Assembly: GCA_018818835.1 (NCBI GenBank)
Contig: JAHIRD010000136.1
Coordinates: forward strand, 1 to 64,000
DNA: 64,000 nucleotides
Source: Pseudomonadota bacterium
GTDB taxonomy: Bacteria; Desulfobacterota; Desulfobacteria; Desulfobacterales; Desulfolunaceae
Reading direction: 5' to 3'
Under the pieces are notes generated by a model. The model ran no database searches and had not been told where the DNA came from. It saw only the letters and a list, made by a program, of their open reading frames with translations. This document shows, one piece after another, positions 35,154-45,055 of this stretch (its first letter is position 1; each line of letters starts with the position of its first letter). The translations under genes and the position numbers were made by a program.

Positions 35154-37271
35154 CTATCCAATATAAACCAGCACCTGACCCGTGCTCACCTGGGCTCCGG
35201 CATTCACCTCAATGCCTGTGACCGTTCCGTCCACCGGAGATTTAACCTCAACCTCCATTTTCATGGCTTCAAGCACAAGCAGGGTGTCCCCGGATTTCAC
35301 GGCGGTACCTTCAGTCACCTCAAGCCGGACAACGGTCCCGGGCATCTGGGCCTTGACTTCTTTGCCGCCGCTCTGAACCGGAGCCGCTGCGGGTGCAGCT
35401 GCCTGGGGAGCGGGGGAAGGTGCGGCTGCAACGGGTGCCGATGCACCCTCGGCTGCGATGTAAATCAGATCCTGGCCTGTGTTCACCTGATTCCCGGCTG
35501 CAACTGCAATGTCCGTGACGGTCCCGGATATGGAGGCTTTCACTTCCACTTCCATTTTCATGGCTTCAAGCACAAGAAGGACGTCCCCGGCCTGGACCGA
35601 TGAGCCTGCACTGACCTCAATTCGGACCACCGTACCGGGCATCTGGGCCTTGACAGCCTTGGCAGGTCCGGAAACCTGTGCCGGAGCTGAGGCCACAGCG
35701 GCCGCAGGAATGGCTGACAGCCCTTCCTTCACGTCAACGGAGTAAGCTTTTCCGTTCACAACGGCGGTGTTTCCATCAAGTTTTACAGCATACTGTTTCC
35801 CGCTGACCGTCACGGTATAGCCGTCCACCTGTTTTTTGGGGGCTGCGGCTGGCGCTTTTTCTTCAGCAACGTTTTTACGAACACCGATGGTGGCTTTGCC
35901 CAGAAGATAGGCAATGCCTTTATCTCCACAGGATGCTGCGATGAATATGTTTTCATCGGTCATCGGCAGATTGTTTTCTTCGAGTTTTTTCTTTGCAGGG
36001 GCAATCCCTTTTTTCGTATCTTCTTCGATGATGTCCAGAGGATTACGTGTGGTGGGTTCCAAGCCCAGCTGTTCGGCAGCGATTTTAACGATCCCTGCAT
36101 CCGGCGGAACAGGCGTTTTACCGAAATAACCCAGAATCATTTTCCCGTATCCTTCGGCAATCTTTTTCCAGGGTCCCATCATCACGTTGTTGAATGCCTG
36201 CTGATAATAGAACTGGCTCACGGGGGTCACGGAGGTACCAAAACCACCAAGACGTACCACCTCGCCCATGGCCCGGATCACTTCGGGGAAGCGGTCCATA
36301 ATGTTGTTATCACGCATCATTTGGGAATTTGCAGTCAAAGCGCCCCCAGGCATGGGAGACCAGGGAATGATCGGCTCAACTGTTTTGGCTTCGGGAGGCA
36401 TGAAATAATCTTTCATGCAGTCTTTAAAGACTTCCTCAGCGACCATGACCTTGTCGATATCAATATCCAGAGTATACTCGGTACCGCGCAGGGCATGCCA
36501 CATGGTGGCAATGTCTGTCTGGCAGGTTCCGCCCGAACAAGGTGCCATGGACAAATCGATGACATCTGCACCGGCTTCAATGGCCGACATGTAGCCCAGA
36601 AGGCCGATACCCGCTGTTTCATGGGTATGGAACTGGACAGGGATATCTGCGGGCAGAAGCTTTTTGGCCCGTTTGATGGTGTCGTGAATAACCGCCGGAG
36701 TGGATGTTCCGGATGCATCTTTGAAGCACACAGAATGATAGGGAATATCTGCTTCCATGATCCGCTTGAGGATCATTTCATAAAAATCCGCATCATGGGC
36801 ACCGGTACACCCCGGAGGGAGGGCCATCATGGACACGACCACCTGATGTTTCAAACCGGCATTGGCAATGCACTGACCGCTGTATATCAGATTGTTCACG
36901 TCGTTCAAGGCATCGAAATTCCGGATGGTGGTGATGCCGTGTTTTTTGAACAGATCCGCATGGAGCTTGATGATCTCCTTGGGCTGTGAATCCAGAGCCA
37001 CCACGTTGATGCCCCTGGCCAATGTCTGGAGATCCGCATTGGGGCCCGCCGCTTTTCTAAAGCGGTCCATCATGTCAAAGGCGCATTCGTTGCTGTAAAA
37101 ATAAAGTGCCTGGAAACGTGCTCCGCCTCCGGCTTCAAAATAGTCTATTCCGGCGGCTGCAGAGGCTTCCACTGCAGGCATGAAATCGTCTGTAAATACC
37201 CGGGCACCAAAAACCGACTGAAACCCGTCACGAAACGCCGTATTCATGAATCTGATTTTCTTTTTCCCCAT
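35154..37271 (-). CDS. oadA: Oxaloacetate decarboxylase/pyruvate carboxylase-type carboxyltransferase alpha subunit with two biotinyl domains
   Basis: A 705-residue TIM-barrel carboxyltransferase. The barrel (about 1-460) has the FRDGFQSVFGARV line, VCFKDASG and the metal-binding FHTHETAGIG. After an Ala/Pro linker come two biotinyl domains in tandem, each with EAMKMEVEVK; the biotin lysines are near 570 and 670. Each has the same VKAQMPGTVVR start. Most relatives have only one such domain. AAAGGA precedes the ATG at 37271. It lies 15 bases after oadG and 43 before oadB. The reaction is transfer of carboxyl between oxaloacetate or malonyl-type substrates and biotin; which one is not settled by sequence. 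Confidence 0.9.
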   Translation of the reverse strand: MGKKKIRFMNTAFRDGFQSVFGARVFTDDFMPAVEASAAAGIDYFEAGGGARFQALYFYSNECAFDMMDRFRKAAGPNADLQTLARGINVVALDSQPKEIIKLHADLFKKHGITTIRNFDALNDVNNLIYSGQCIANAGLKHQVVVSMMALPPGCTGAHDADFYEMILKRIMEADIPYHSVCFKDASGTSTPAVIHDTIKRAKKLLPADIPVQFHTHETAGIGLLGYMSAIEAGADVIDLSMAPCSGGTCQTDIATMWHALRGTEYTLDIDIDKVMVAEEVFKDCMKDYFMPPEAKTVEPIIPWSPMPGGALTANSQMMRDNNIMDRFPEVIRAMGEVVRLGGFGTSVTPVSQFYYQQAFNNVMMGPWKKIAEGYGKMILGYFGKTPVPPDAGIVKIAAEQLGLEPTTRNPLDIIEEDTKKGIAPAKKKLEENNLPMTDENIFIAASCGDKGIAYLLGKATIGVRKNVAEEKAPAAAPKKQVDGYTVTVSGKQYAVKLDGNTAVVNGKAYSVDVKEGLSAIPAAAVASAPAQVSGPAKAVKAQMPGTVVRIEVSAGSSVQAGDVLLVLEAMKMEVEVKASISGTVTDIAVAAGNQVNTGQDLIYIAAEGASAPVAAAPSPAPQAAAPAAAPVQSGGKEVKAQMPGTVVRLEVTEGTAVKSGDTLLVLEAMKMEVEVKSPVDGTVTGIEVNAGAQVSTGQVLVYIG

Positions 37272-37286
37272 AATAGTCAATCCTTT

Positions 37287-37523
37287 CTAACTGCCTGCGC
37301 AGGCTTTTGCCGCTGCAATGGCCACCGCAACTGCAGCAAGTTCATCATCCGACTGTCGAACGACTGCCGCCTTTGATTTCACCACCGGCACCACTTCCAC
37401 AAAATAGTCTGCAAAAATCTCAAAAAACTTTGCAGATGCATTCATGGATAGAACCAGCAGTGTCAAAAAGGCAAACACAACGCCCATTCCTGCGACCATC
37501 AATCCCAGTCCTTCTGTCAACAT
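37287..37523 (-). CDS. oadG: Decarboxylase gamma-like small membrane subunit (OadG)
   Basis: A 78-residue protein with one membrane helix (GLGLMVAGMGVVFAFLTLLVL) at the N-terminus and a polar/Ala-rich tail. The helix start with G-x-G-x-x-x-x-G-M-G-x-V-F is the gamma-subunit line that links alpha and beta in the membrane. It is the first gene of oadGAB, with AAGGAGAG before the ATG at 37523. Confidence 0.85.
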   Translation of the reverse strand: MLTEGLGLMVAGMGVVFAFLTLLVLSMNASAKFFEIFADYFVEVVPVVKSKAAVVRQSDDELAAVAVAIAAAKACAGS

Positions 37524-37758
37524 ATTATCTCTCCTTAAAAAATAATATAGTAAAACATACCGAAATTCACAGAGTCTTATGCAAATCTATAGAATAAGGC
37601 CTCATGCAAATCCCGGTGAATCAACGATTCTGCTTATCCTACGTGCACATTCATCAAAAAAACGCACATTGTATGATTTTACACGAATTTATCAAAATTG
37701 TACAAATCACTCATCTTGTCAAGAAAAATTCTGAAGAAAACTAAAAAGAGTGTCCCTT

Positions 37759-38940
37759 CTATTTGTATTTTGCCATGACTTTTTGAAAGCCCGGCAAGGC
37801 TTTCACTATGGAGGCTTCATCACAGCAATAGGCGATACGAAAATGGCCAGGACCTCCAAAACCACTTCCGGGGACAACCAGAATCAATTCCTCCTGGAGT
37901 TCCCGAACAAAGGCCACATCATCCTCAATGGGGCTTCTGGGAAACAGGTAGAAGGCTCCCGGAGGAACCGTGAAATCATACCCCGCCCGGGCCAGTCCCT
38001 CACAGAATAATTTTCTGTTTTTTTCATACTGGGTGATATCCACGGTAACGCCCTGGATTTTCCCCATGACCCGCTGCATCAGTGCCGGAGCGTTCACAAA
38101 ACCAAGAATACGGTTGCACAGGGCCATCCCGCTCAACAGTTCGGATTTAAAGGTGGCCCCGGGATGAACCGCCAGAAAACCGATTCGCTCACCGGGCACG
38201 GAAATATCCTTGGAATAGGATGTGGCAATGATGGTTTCCGTGTAACTTGAAAATATGCTGGGGACCTGCTGTCCATCATAAACGATCTTCCGGTAGGGCT
38301 CATCGGAAATCAGGTAAATGGTCCGGCCAAAGGCCTTGCCCTTTTCCCGGAGCAGGGCGCCCAAAGCGTCCAGACTTTCCTTTGAATAAATCTGGCCCGT
38401 GGGGTTGTTGGGTGAGTTGATCAGAACGGCCTTGGTCTTTTCCGTGATCGCCTCATCCATGGCCGGAAGATCCAGCGTGAAATCCGAATGGGTTGTAACG
38501 GTTTTCAGGGCTCCCCCGTGATTGTCCACATAAAAATTGTATTCCACAAAATAGGGTGCCGGTGTGAGCACCTCATCGCCGGGATCCAGAAGGGTCTTGA
38601 ATACCACGTTCAGAGCGCCGGCCGCACCACAGGTCATGATCAGGTCATTTTCACCCAGTCCAATGCCATGTTCTATTGAAAGATATTCCGCCAAAGCCTT
38701 TCGAACAAAAGGATACCCCACATTGGGCATATACGAGTGGGTCCCTGCCCCGGATTCTTCCACCGCCTCAAAAAGAGCTGCCTTGAATTCCGGAGGGGGA
38801 ACAAGGTTGGGGTTGCCAAGACTGAAATCAAACACATTTTCAGCCCCATGAAGTGCCTTCAAGCGAGCTCCTTCCTCAAACATCTTCCGGATAAACGATG
38901 ATTTGTTCATGGACTCACTGATTTTTTTTGCTATGGCCAT
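37759..38940 (-). CDS. Pyridoxal-phosphate aminotransferase (class I/II)
   Basis: A 393-residue fold-type I aminotransferase. Seen: the FSLGNPNLVPPPEF start line, NSPNNPTGQIYSKESL, the SDEPYRKIVYDG line and the PLP lysine in SYSKDISVPGERIG, with the phosphate-binding Arg in FRIAYCC near the end. Similar proteins are often annotated as aspartate/alanine/branched-chain aminotransferases; the specificity is not clear here. AGGAGGT precedes the ATG. It is a single gene. Confidence 0.9.
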   Translation of the reverse strand: MAIAKKISESMNKSSFIRKMFEEGARLKALHGAENVFDFSLGNPNLVPPPEFKAALFEAVEESGAGTHSYMPNVGYPFVRKALAEYLSIEHGIGLGENDLIMTCGAAGALNVVFKTLLDPGDEVLTPAPYFVEYNFYVDNHGGALKTVTTHSDFTLDLPAMDEAITEKTKAVLINSPNNPTGQIYSKESLDALGALLREKGKAFGRTIYLISDEPYRKIVYDGQQVPSIFSSYTETIIATSYSKDISVPGERIGFLAVHPGATFKSELLSGMALCNRILGFVNAPALMQRVMGKIQGVTVDITQYEKNRKLFCEGLARAGYDFTVPPGAFYLFPRSPIEDDVAFVRELQEELILVVPGSGFGGPGHFRIAYCCDEASIVKALPGFQKVMAKYK

Positions 38941-39010
38941 TGGGACCTCCTGTTAACCGGTTATTTTTTATGGACTTCAGTCGCTTGGAATACTTGTTTT
39001 TTAGTCACCA

Positions 39011-40183
<1,173 letters not shown>

Positions 40184-40381
40184 TTAATTTAATCCGGCAG
40201 AGTATCATAAAATTCCCTGTTTATACAAAGACAAATCATCCGGGAAAGCAAGGATTTGATTTCTTTCTCTTTTGCAGACAGACAAAAAACATGATAGTGA
40301 GTATCCTTACAGCCCCGCCATGGAACAGGGACAGAATATACATGGTTGCCTCCGGCGGCCAGCTCCCTCTCTTCGCTGGGG

Positions 40382-40399
40382 CAAGCTTTAAAAAGCTGG
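40382..40399 (-). repeat. Palindromic dispersed repeat, imperfect copy
   Basis: CAAGCTTTAAAAAGCTGG is an imperfect copy of the palindrome with the AGCTTT/AAAGCT core. The upstream GCCTCCGGCGGCCAGC and downstream GGCAAATGGGTTG match the copy at 54438, so both are in the same orientation. Confidence 0.7.
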
Positions 40400-40479
40400 G
40401 CAAATGGGTTGAAAGGGATGGGCAACGATAATCGACCGACCCAAGGTGACAGCATGCCCTCACCTAAAAGCCTATTTGG

Positions 40480-40498
40480 CAACCTTTTTAAAAGGTTG
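40480..40498 (+). repeat. Palindromic dispersed repeat, CAACC stem
   Basis: CAACCTTTT-T-AAAAGGTTG is a perfect 9-bp stem with one centre base and is followed by ACCCCCCAGGGTCGCCGAAGGC-like GC-rich tail. The 19 bases are identical to 44832-44850. Confidence 0.85.
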
Positions 40499-40579
40499 AC
40501 CCCCCAGGGTCGCCGAAGGCAGATTGCCCTTTCAGGTGAAACGTCATTTTTGACAAGGAAAATTAAGGAAGACGATGAT

Positions 40580-41008
40580 ATGAGTGACCAAGCGGACATA
40601 ATTTACATTCCTGATCACGAGATAAAAATGGATTTTGTCCGTGCATCCGGACCTGGGGGCCAGCATGTCAACAAAGTGTCCACGGCTGTGCACCTGCGTT
40701 TTGATGTGATCAACTCCCCCACCCTGCCCGAACGTGTCCGCCAGCGATTGATCCGGCTGGCCGGCAAACGCATGGACAGCCAGGGTTTTCTCCATATCAA
40801 TGCCAGTTCGCATAGGACCCAGCACATGAACCGTGAAGACGCCAAAGCCCGTCTTAACGAACTGATCCAAAAGGCACGCATCCGGCCAAAAAAACGCATC
40901 AAAACCAAACCCACCGCCGCTTCCAAACGACGGATCCTGGACAGCAAAAACCGAAAAGGCCTCATCAAATCCCTAAGAGGCCGGGTCCGAGATCGGGGAG
41001 ATGAATAA
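40580..41008 (+). CDS. arfB: Alternative ribosome-rescue factor B (YaeJ-like peptidyl-tRNA hydrolase)
   Basis: A 142-residue codon-independent release factor that frees stalled ribosomes. The catalytic GGQ is in RASGPGGQHVNKVSTAVHLR and the basic C-terminal tail (KKRIKTKPTAASKRRILDS...) should enter the empty mRNA channel. AAGGAAG lies upstream of the ATG at 40580; the longer frame starting in the repeats is rejected. It is single and convergent with queA. Confidence 0.9.
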   Translation: MSDQADIIYIPDHEIKMDFVRASGPGGQHVNKVSTAVHLRFDVINSPTLPERVRQRLIRLAGKRMDSQGFLHINASSHRTQHMNREDAKARLNELIQKARIRPKKRIKTKPTAASKRRILDSKNRKGLIKSLRGRVRDRGDE

Positions 41009-41034
41009 CAAAGGGAGGCAAAGCCCCCCACAGA

Positions 41035-41077
41035 CTGTCCACCCCGTCCACTCAGTCCACCCCGTCCACTCAGTCCG
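41035..41077 (+). repeat. 18-bp tandem repeat (CAGTCCACCCCGTCCACT)
   Basis: About 2.4 copies lie between the convergent arfB and queA stops. Unlike the heptamer array at 26945 it is short, but it uses the same GTCC word. Confidence 0.85.
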
Positions 41078-41086
41078 CCAAATCCA

Positions 41087-42151
41087 TCACCCAATAAACA
41101 TGGCATCCCCATAACTATAAAACCGATATTTTTCTTTGACAGCATCTCTGTAGGCACTCAGAATTGAATCCCGCCCCGCAAAAGCCGACACAAGCATCAA
41201 AAGTGTGGATTCGGGAATATGAAAATTGGTGACCATGGCATCGATGATTTTAAACTCATAGCCGGGATAGATAAACACATCGCAGACCCCGAAACCCGGT
41301 CGAACCTCATTGTTTTCATGAACTGCATATTCCAGGGTCCGGACCGTGGTGGTGCCCACGGCAATGATGCGCCGTCCTTCTTTTTTGGCCTGGTTGATCA
41401 GGTCTGCACTTTTTTCAGGTATCTGAAAGCGTTCACTGTGGATCTGGTGGTCCCGGATATCCGAGACCCGGACCGGCACAAAGGTGCCGTAACCCACATG
41501 GAGGGTGATCTGAGCTGTTTCAACCCCTTTTCCCCGAATTCGGTCAAGGAGGTCTTCCGTGAAATGAAGCCCGGCCGTGGGGGCGGCCACCGCCCCTTTT
41601 TCCGAGGCATAGACCGTCTGATAGCGCGTCCTGTCCTCAAGGGCCCAGGCATCCGGGTCCTCTCGTTTGATATACGGCGGCAAGGGCATCCGCCCCAATT
41701 GGTCCAGCCGGGACTCAAAACCGCCCAATACATGGAAACGCACCGTGTAAATACCCTGGTCAAAGCCAATGACTTCGGCTGAAAAGTCCTGATCAAACCG
41801 AATCATGGTTCCCGGCTTTGACCCTTTGGACGCCTTGATCAGACACTGGCACTCAAAGGGTTCTCCTTTTTCATACCGGGCCATGCCTCCCACATAATCG
41901 ATGATCAGAACTTCGGCTTTGCCCCCACTGTCCTTGAACCCTAAAAGTCGTGCGGGAATCACCCGGGTATTGTTCATAACCAGCACATCACCCGGCAGAA
42001 GCTGATCAATCACATCAGCAAACATCCGGTGATCCATGTCACCGGTCCTCCGGTTCAGGCACAAAAGGCGGGACGCATCGCGGGTTTGTTCTGGATGGCT
42101 TGCAATCAGATCTTCCGGAAGATCATAGGCATAATCGGACAACAAATACAT
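41087..42151 (-). CDS. queA: tRNA preQ1 S-adenosylmethionine ribosyltransferase-isomerase
   Basis: A 354-residue enzyme that adds the epoxy-cyclopentanediol of queuosine to preQ1-tRNA from S-adenosylmethionine. Seen: LPEDLIASHP at the start, VMNNTRVIPARLLG, LPPYIKREDP, AAPTAGLHFTEDLLD, LHVGYGTFVPV and HIPESTLLMLVSAFAG. The ATG at 42151 has GGAAAGCAG upstream; an 11-residue longer frame begins inside the preceding gene. It starts four bases after the DUF2065 gene stop, so the two form an operon. Confidence 0.95.
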   Translation of the reverse strand: MYLLSDYAYDLPEDLIASHPEQTRDASRLLCLNRRTGDMDHRMFADVIDQLLPGDVLVMNNTRVIPARLLGFKDSGGKAEVLIIDYVGGMARYEKGEPFECQCLIKASKGSKPGTMIRFDQDFSAEVIGFDQGIYTVRFHVLGGFESRLDQLGRMPLPPYIKREDPDAWALEDRTRYQTVYASEKGAVAAPTAGLHFTEDLLDRIRGKGVETAQITLHVGYGTFVPVRVSDIRDHQIHSERFQIPEKSADLINQAKKEGRRIIAVGTTTVRTLEYAVHENNEVRPGFGVCDVFIYPGYEFKIIDAMVTNFHIPESTLLMLVSAFAGRDSILSAYRDAVKEKYRFYSYGDAMFIG

Positions 42152-42155
42152 CAAA

Positions 42156-42341
42156 TCACTGCTTTCCAAAAAAAACCAGCACAAGGCCCACCAGCATCAG
42201 GGCGATTCCCATGACCCTCAGCTGGGACTCTTTCTGGGTAAATAACATGGCCAGGACCTGTTTCATTTTTTCGGGAAAGGCAAACCAGGGCAGACCCTCA
42301 AGGATCATCACCATTCCCACCACACACAAAAAAAACTTCAT
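42156..42341 (-). CDS. DUF2065 family small membrane protein
   Basis: A 61-residue protein with two hydrophobic helices (FFLCVVGMVMILEGLPWF; GIALMLVGLVLVFFG), as in DUF2065 proteins. AAAGGCAG precedes the ATG at 42341. It is upstream of queA in the same transcript. Function unknown. Confidence 0.8.
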   Translation of the reverse strand: MKFFLCVVGMVMILEGLPWFAFPEKMKQVLAMLFTQKESQLRVMGIALMLVGLVLVFFGKQ

Positions 42342-42615
42342 CGATATCTGCCTTTCGTATCGTTCCATCCAACCCATTTAAAAACATTTTATATTAGTGG
42401 AGACCCCTGGCTTTGTCAAAAAGAAATCCCCATGGAAAATCAATAATTGATTGAAGCCGCGTCCACTTAATGGTAAATCCATTGAGGCAGTGGATCTTTT
42501 TATCACATTGAGCATGGGAAAAACCTGCCTCCCGATTTTTTTAAACGCAGGCGATCCCCGGCCCAAGCCGGAGGAAACGTATTAAAAAACCGTCAATCTA
42601 TAAGGAATTTTGACT

Positions 42616-44046
42616 ATGACATACGAGGTGGTCATCGGCCTTGAAATTCATGCCCAACTGAAAACCGACACCAAAATATTCTGTGGTTGTTCCACCCGCT
42701 TTGGTGCAGCCCCCAACTCCCAGACCTGTCCTGTGTGCCTGGGCATGCCCGGCGTGCTTCCTGTGGTTAATAAAAAAGCCGTGGAATATGCCATCAAAGC
42801 AGGCCTTTCCATGAACTGCGACATTCTCATGGACAACCGCTTTGCCAGGAAAAATTATTTTTACCCGGATCTGCCCATGGGCTACCAGATCACCCAGTTC
42901 GATCTGCCCATTGCCCAGAAGGGATACCTGGATATCACCCTTGGCAACGGAAGCAAAAAACGCATCGGCATCACCCGGATTCATATGGAAAATGATGCAG
43001 GCAAATCCAACCATGATCCCCACAGGCCCATCAGCCTTGTGGACTTGAATCGTGCCGGAACACCTTTGATCGAAATCGTTTCCGAACCGGACATGCGTTC
43101 GGCCGAAGAGGCCGGTGCCTTTATGCGGCAGATCCATGCCCTTGTCAGATATGTGGGGGTCTGTGACGGCAACATGGAAGAAGGGAGCCTGCGCTGTGAT
43201 GCCAATGTATCCTTGCGCCGGCCAGGAGCCAGCCAGTTCGGAACCCGCACGGAAATGAAAAACCTGAACTCCTTTCGAAACATCGAAAGGGCCATTGTTT
43301 CCGAAATCAACCGGCAAGCCGATATTCTGGATGACGGGGGTGCAATTGTCCAGGAAACTCGTCTGTGGAATGCTGATGAAGGGAAATCCGTGTCCATGCG
43401 GAGCAAGGAAGATGCCCATGACTATCGCTACTTCCCTGACCCGGATCTGCTGCCCATCATCATCGACGAGGTCTGGCTGGCCCGGATCAAAGACAGCATC
43501 CCCGAACTTCCCGAAGCCAAAAAAGAACGCTATTCCAGCGAGCTTGGGCTATCTGCTGAGGATGCCGCTGTCCTGACCTCATCCATTGAACTGGCCCGCT
43601 ATTTTGAACGTTGCCTGGCTATGATTAACAAACCCAAGCTGGTTGCCAACTGGGTCATGGTCTCATTGCTGGCATTGATCAATGCCCAGAATATTTCCAT
43701 TGACGATGCTCCGGTTTCCCCGGAATCCCTGGCTGAACTCCTGGCCCTGGTGGATACGGATGTCATCAGCGGCACCATGGCCAAGACTGTTTTCGAAGAC
43801 ATGGCTAAAAGCGGAAAAAGTCCAAAGCTGATTGTGGAGGAAAAGGGCCTTGCCCAAGTGTCTGACACATCAGAAATAGAGGCTATTGTGGATCGCATCC
43901 TTAATGAAAACCCATCTGAAGTTGATGCGTTTAAAGGGGGAAAAACAAAGCTCATGGGTTTTTTTGTGGGCCAGATCATGCGGGCCACCCAGGGAAAGGC
44001 AAACCCGGCCGTTGTCAATCAGCTTCTTGCAGACAAACTGAAATAG
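42616..44046 (+). CDS. gatB: Aspartyl/glutamyl-tRNA amidotransferase subunit B
   Basis: A 476-residue kinase/amidotransferase subunit that, with GatC and GatA, converts Glu-tRNA(Gln) or Asp-tRNA(Asn) to the amide. Seen: [37 protein letters not shown] (Zn site), [42 protein letters not shown] and the C-terminal tail [13 protein letters not shown]-like (here [17 protein letters not shown]). The ATG at 42616 follows AAGGA at nine bases; the in-frame TTG two codons earlier is less likely. gatA and gatC are not in this window. An exported-protein gene follows 16 bases later. Confidence 0.95.
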   Translation: MTYEVVIGLEIHAQLKTDTKIFCGCSTRFGAAPNSQTCPVCLGMPGVLPVVNKKAVEYAIKAGLSMNCDILMDNRFARKNYFYPDLPMGYQITQFDLPIAQKGYLDITLGNGSKKRIGITRIHMENDAGKSNHDPHRPISLVDLNRAGTPLIEIVSEPDMRSAEEAGAFMRQIHALVRYVGVCDGNMEEGSLRCDANVSLRRPGASQFGTRTEMKNLNSFRNIERAIVSEINRQADILDDGGAIVQETRLWNADEGKSVSMRSKEDAHDYRYFPDPDLLPIIIDEVWLARIKDSIPELPEAKKERYSSELGLSAEDAAVLTSSIELARYFERCLAMINKPKLVANWVMVSLLALINAQNISIDDAPVSPESLAELLALVDTDVISGTMAKTVFEDMAKSGKSPKLIVEEKGLAQVSDTSEIEAIVDRILNENPSEVDAFKGGKTKLMGFFVGQIMRATQGKANPAVVNQLLADKLK

Positions 44047-44062
44047 TTTTTGGAGGTCCTTT

Positions 44063-44647
44063 ATGAAAAACCCTTGTTATGCCCTTTTTATTCTGATCAA
44101 TGTTTTCTTTCTCTGCCTGGTACAGACCGGCAATGCGGAGATCCGCACCATGGTCATCACTCCTTTTACCGTGACATCGGAATCCGGATTGACCGACCTT
44201 GACACCGGGCTCATCGATCTTTTTTCATCACGGATTGCCTTGAAAAACCAGATTGACATCGTGGATAAATCCACGGCCATCGCCATTTACCGAAACTCTG
44301 ACAAGGCCCCCCAGGAACGTATTCTTGAGGTGGGTATTCAAACCCATGCCGATTATATTCTGACAGGCAGCCTGGACGAATCGGTTAAAGGCATTTCTGT
44401 GCAGGCCTTTGTTCTCGATACACTTACGGGGAAACCCATTCTTGAACTGTCAGAAAAAAGCGGCCAGTACGAAAACGCCGACGCCATCATCCCCATCGTG
44501 GATGTCATCGCAGCCAAAATCAACCGGGATCTTTTTTCACGGGACATCCCGGAAGACATAAAACCCCAGCAACAGGACGTTCCATTCAACGTCTATGCAC
44601 ATCCGGATAAACTGCTTGAATTAATTCCCAAGAAAGAAAAAAAATAA
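44063..44647 (+). CDS. Exported TolB/FlgO-like domain protein
   Basis: A 194-residue protein with a signal peptide (about 1-25, ending GNA-EI). The mature part is a mixed alpha/beta domain (IRTMVITPFTV, LDTGLIDLFSSRIALKN, DIVDKSTAIAIY, ADYILTGSLDE, FVLDTLTGKPI) like the TolB N-terminal/FlgO domain. Related starts occur in the products at 48150 and 49744 (ILVMPFRV, ILVFPFSI). It is short, has no FG-GAP part, and follows gatB in the same direction. It probably acts in the periplasm; no partner is evident. Confidence 0.7.
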   Translation: MKNPCYALFILINVFFLCLVQTGNAEIRTMVITPFTVTSESGLTDLDTGLIDLFSSRIALKNQIDIVDKSTAIAIYRNSDKAPQERILEVGIQTHADYILTGSLDESVKGISVQAFVLDTLTGKPILELSEKSGQYENADAIIPIVDVIAAKINRDLFSRDIPEDIKPQQQDVPFNVYAHPDKLLELIPKKEKK

Positions 44648-44736
44648 ATGGTTACCACCCGTTCGCGTAACTCACTGAAGAACGCGAAGAGCACAGCGCG
44701 GCAAAGCCACAACCAAAAAGCTGGTCTCTCACGTAG

Positions 44737-44841
44737 GAGATCATCGCACGGAGAGTAGGGGCACGATGCTTCGTGCCCGTGCTTGCATCTCGACAGCGGA
44801 CATTTGACTCAGCCCCAAAATGAATATTTGGCAACCTTTTT
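44737..44841 (-). repeat. Dispersed repeat copy B with REP-like hairpin
   Basis: Reverse-complement partner of 9551-9654. The inner stem here is GGGCACGA (44759-44766) with TCGTGCCC (44771-44778), loop TGCT. Confidence 0.8.
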
Positions 44842-44850
44842 AAAAGGTTG
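44832..44850 (+). repeat. Palindromic dispersed repeat, CAACC stem
   Basis: CAACCTTTT-T-AAAAGGTTG, perfect 9-bp stem, followed by GCCCCCGGCAGGG. Identical over 19 bases to 40480-40498. Confidence 0.9.
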
Positions 44851-44962
44851 GCCCCCGGCAGGGATAAATCTTTTGCCCTTCTTCGTGCTCTTCGTGCCTC
44901 CGTGGTTAAAACGTTTTTTTATTTCGTTTCCAGGCAAAGCCTGGAAACTTAACTTTTTATTC

Positions 44963-45037
44963 ACCATGAAGTTCATGAAGGGCATGAAGTTTAGGGTGGA
45001 GATGTTTTCTTTTCTTCATGAACTTCATGCTTCATGG
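44963..45037. repeat. CACCATGAAGTTC inverted-repeat pair
   Basis: ACCATGAAGTTCATGAAG (44963-44980) faces CTTCATGAACTTCAT...CATGGT (45014-45037), whose right arm has an extra GCTTCAT unit. On both strands the word is the start of a TTCACCATGAA dispersed motif also found at 19904. Confidence 0.75.
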
Positions 45038-45055
45038 TAAACTTGTTTCATTAAA

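Larger units (their letters stand above)
44648..45055. other. Repeat cluster between the TolB-like and porin genes
   Basis: About 400 bases, no gene. In order it holds part of the CACTGAAGAACGCG repeat (near 44670), the reverse copy of the 9551 repeat (44737-44841), the palindrome at 44832-44850 with a GC-rich tail, CTTCGTGCTCTTCGTGC text, and the CACCATGAAGTTC inverted pair. Confidence 0.7.

Noticed and set aside
40346-40579. N-terminal extension of ArfB by 78 codons
   Set aside because: The extension is translation of two intergenic repeat copies; a good ribosome site is at the internal ATG.
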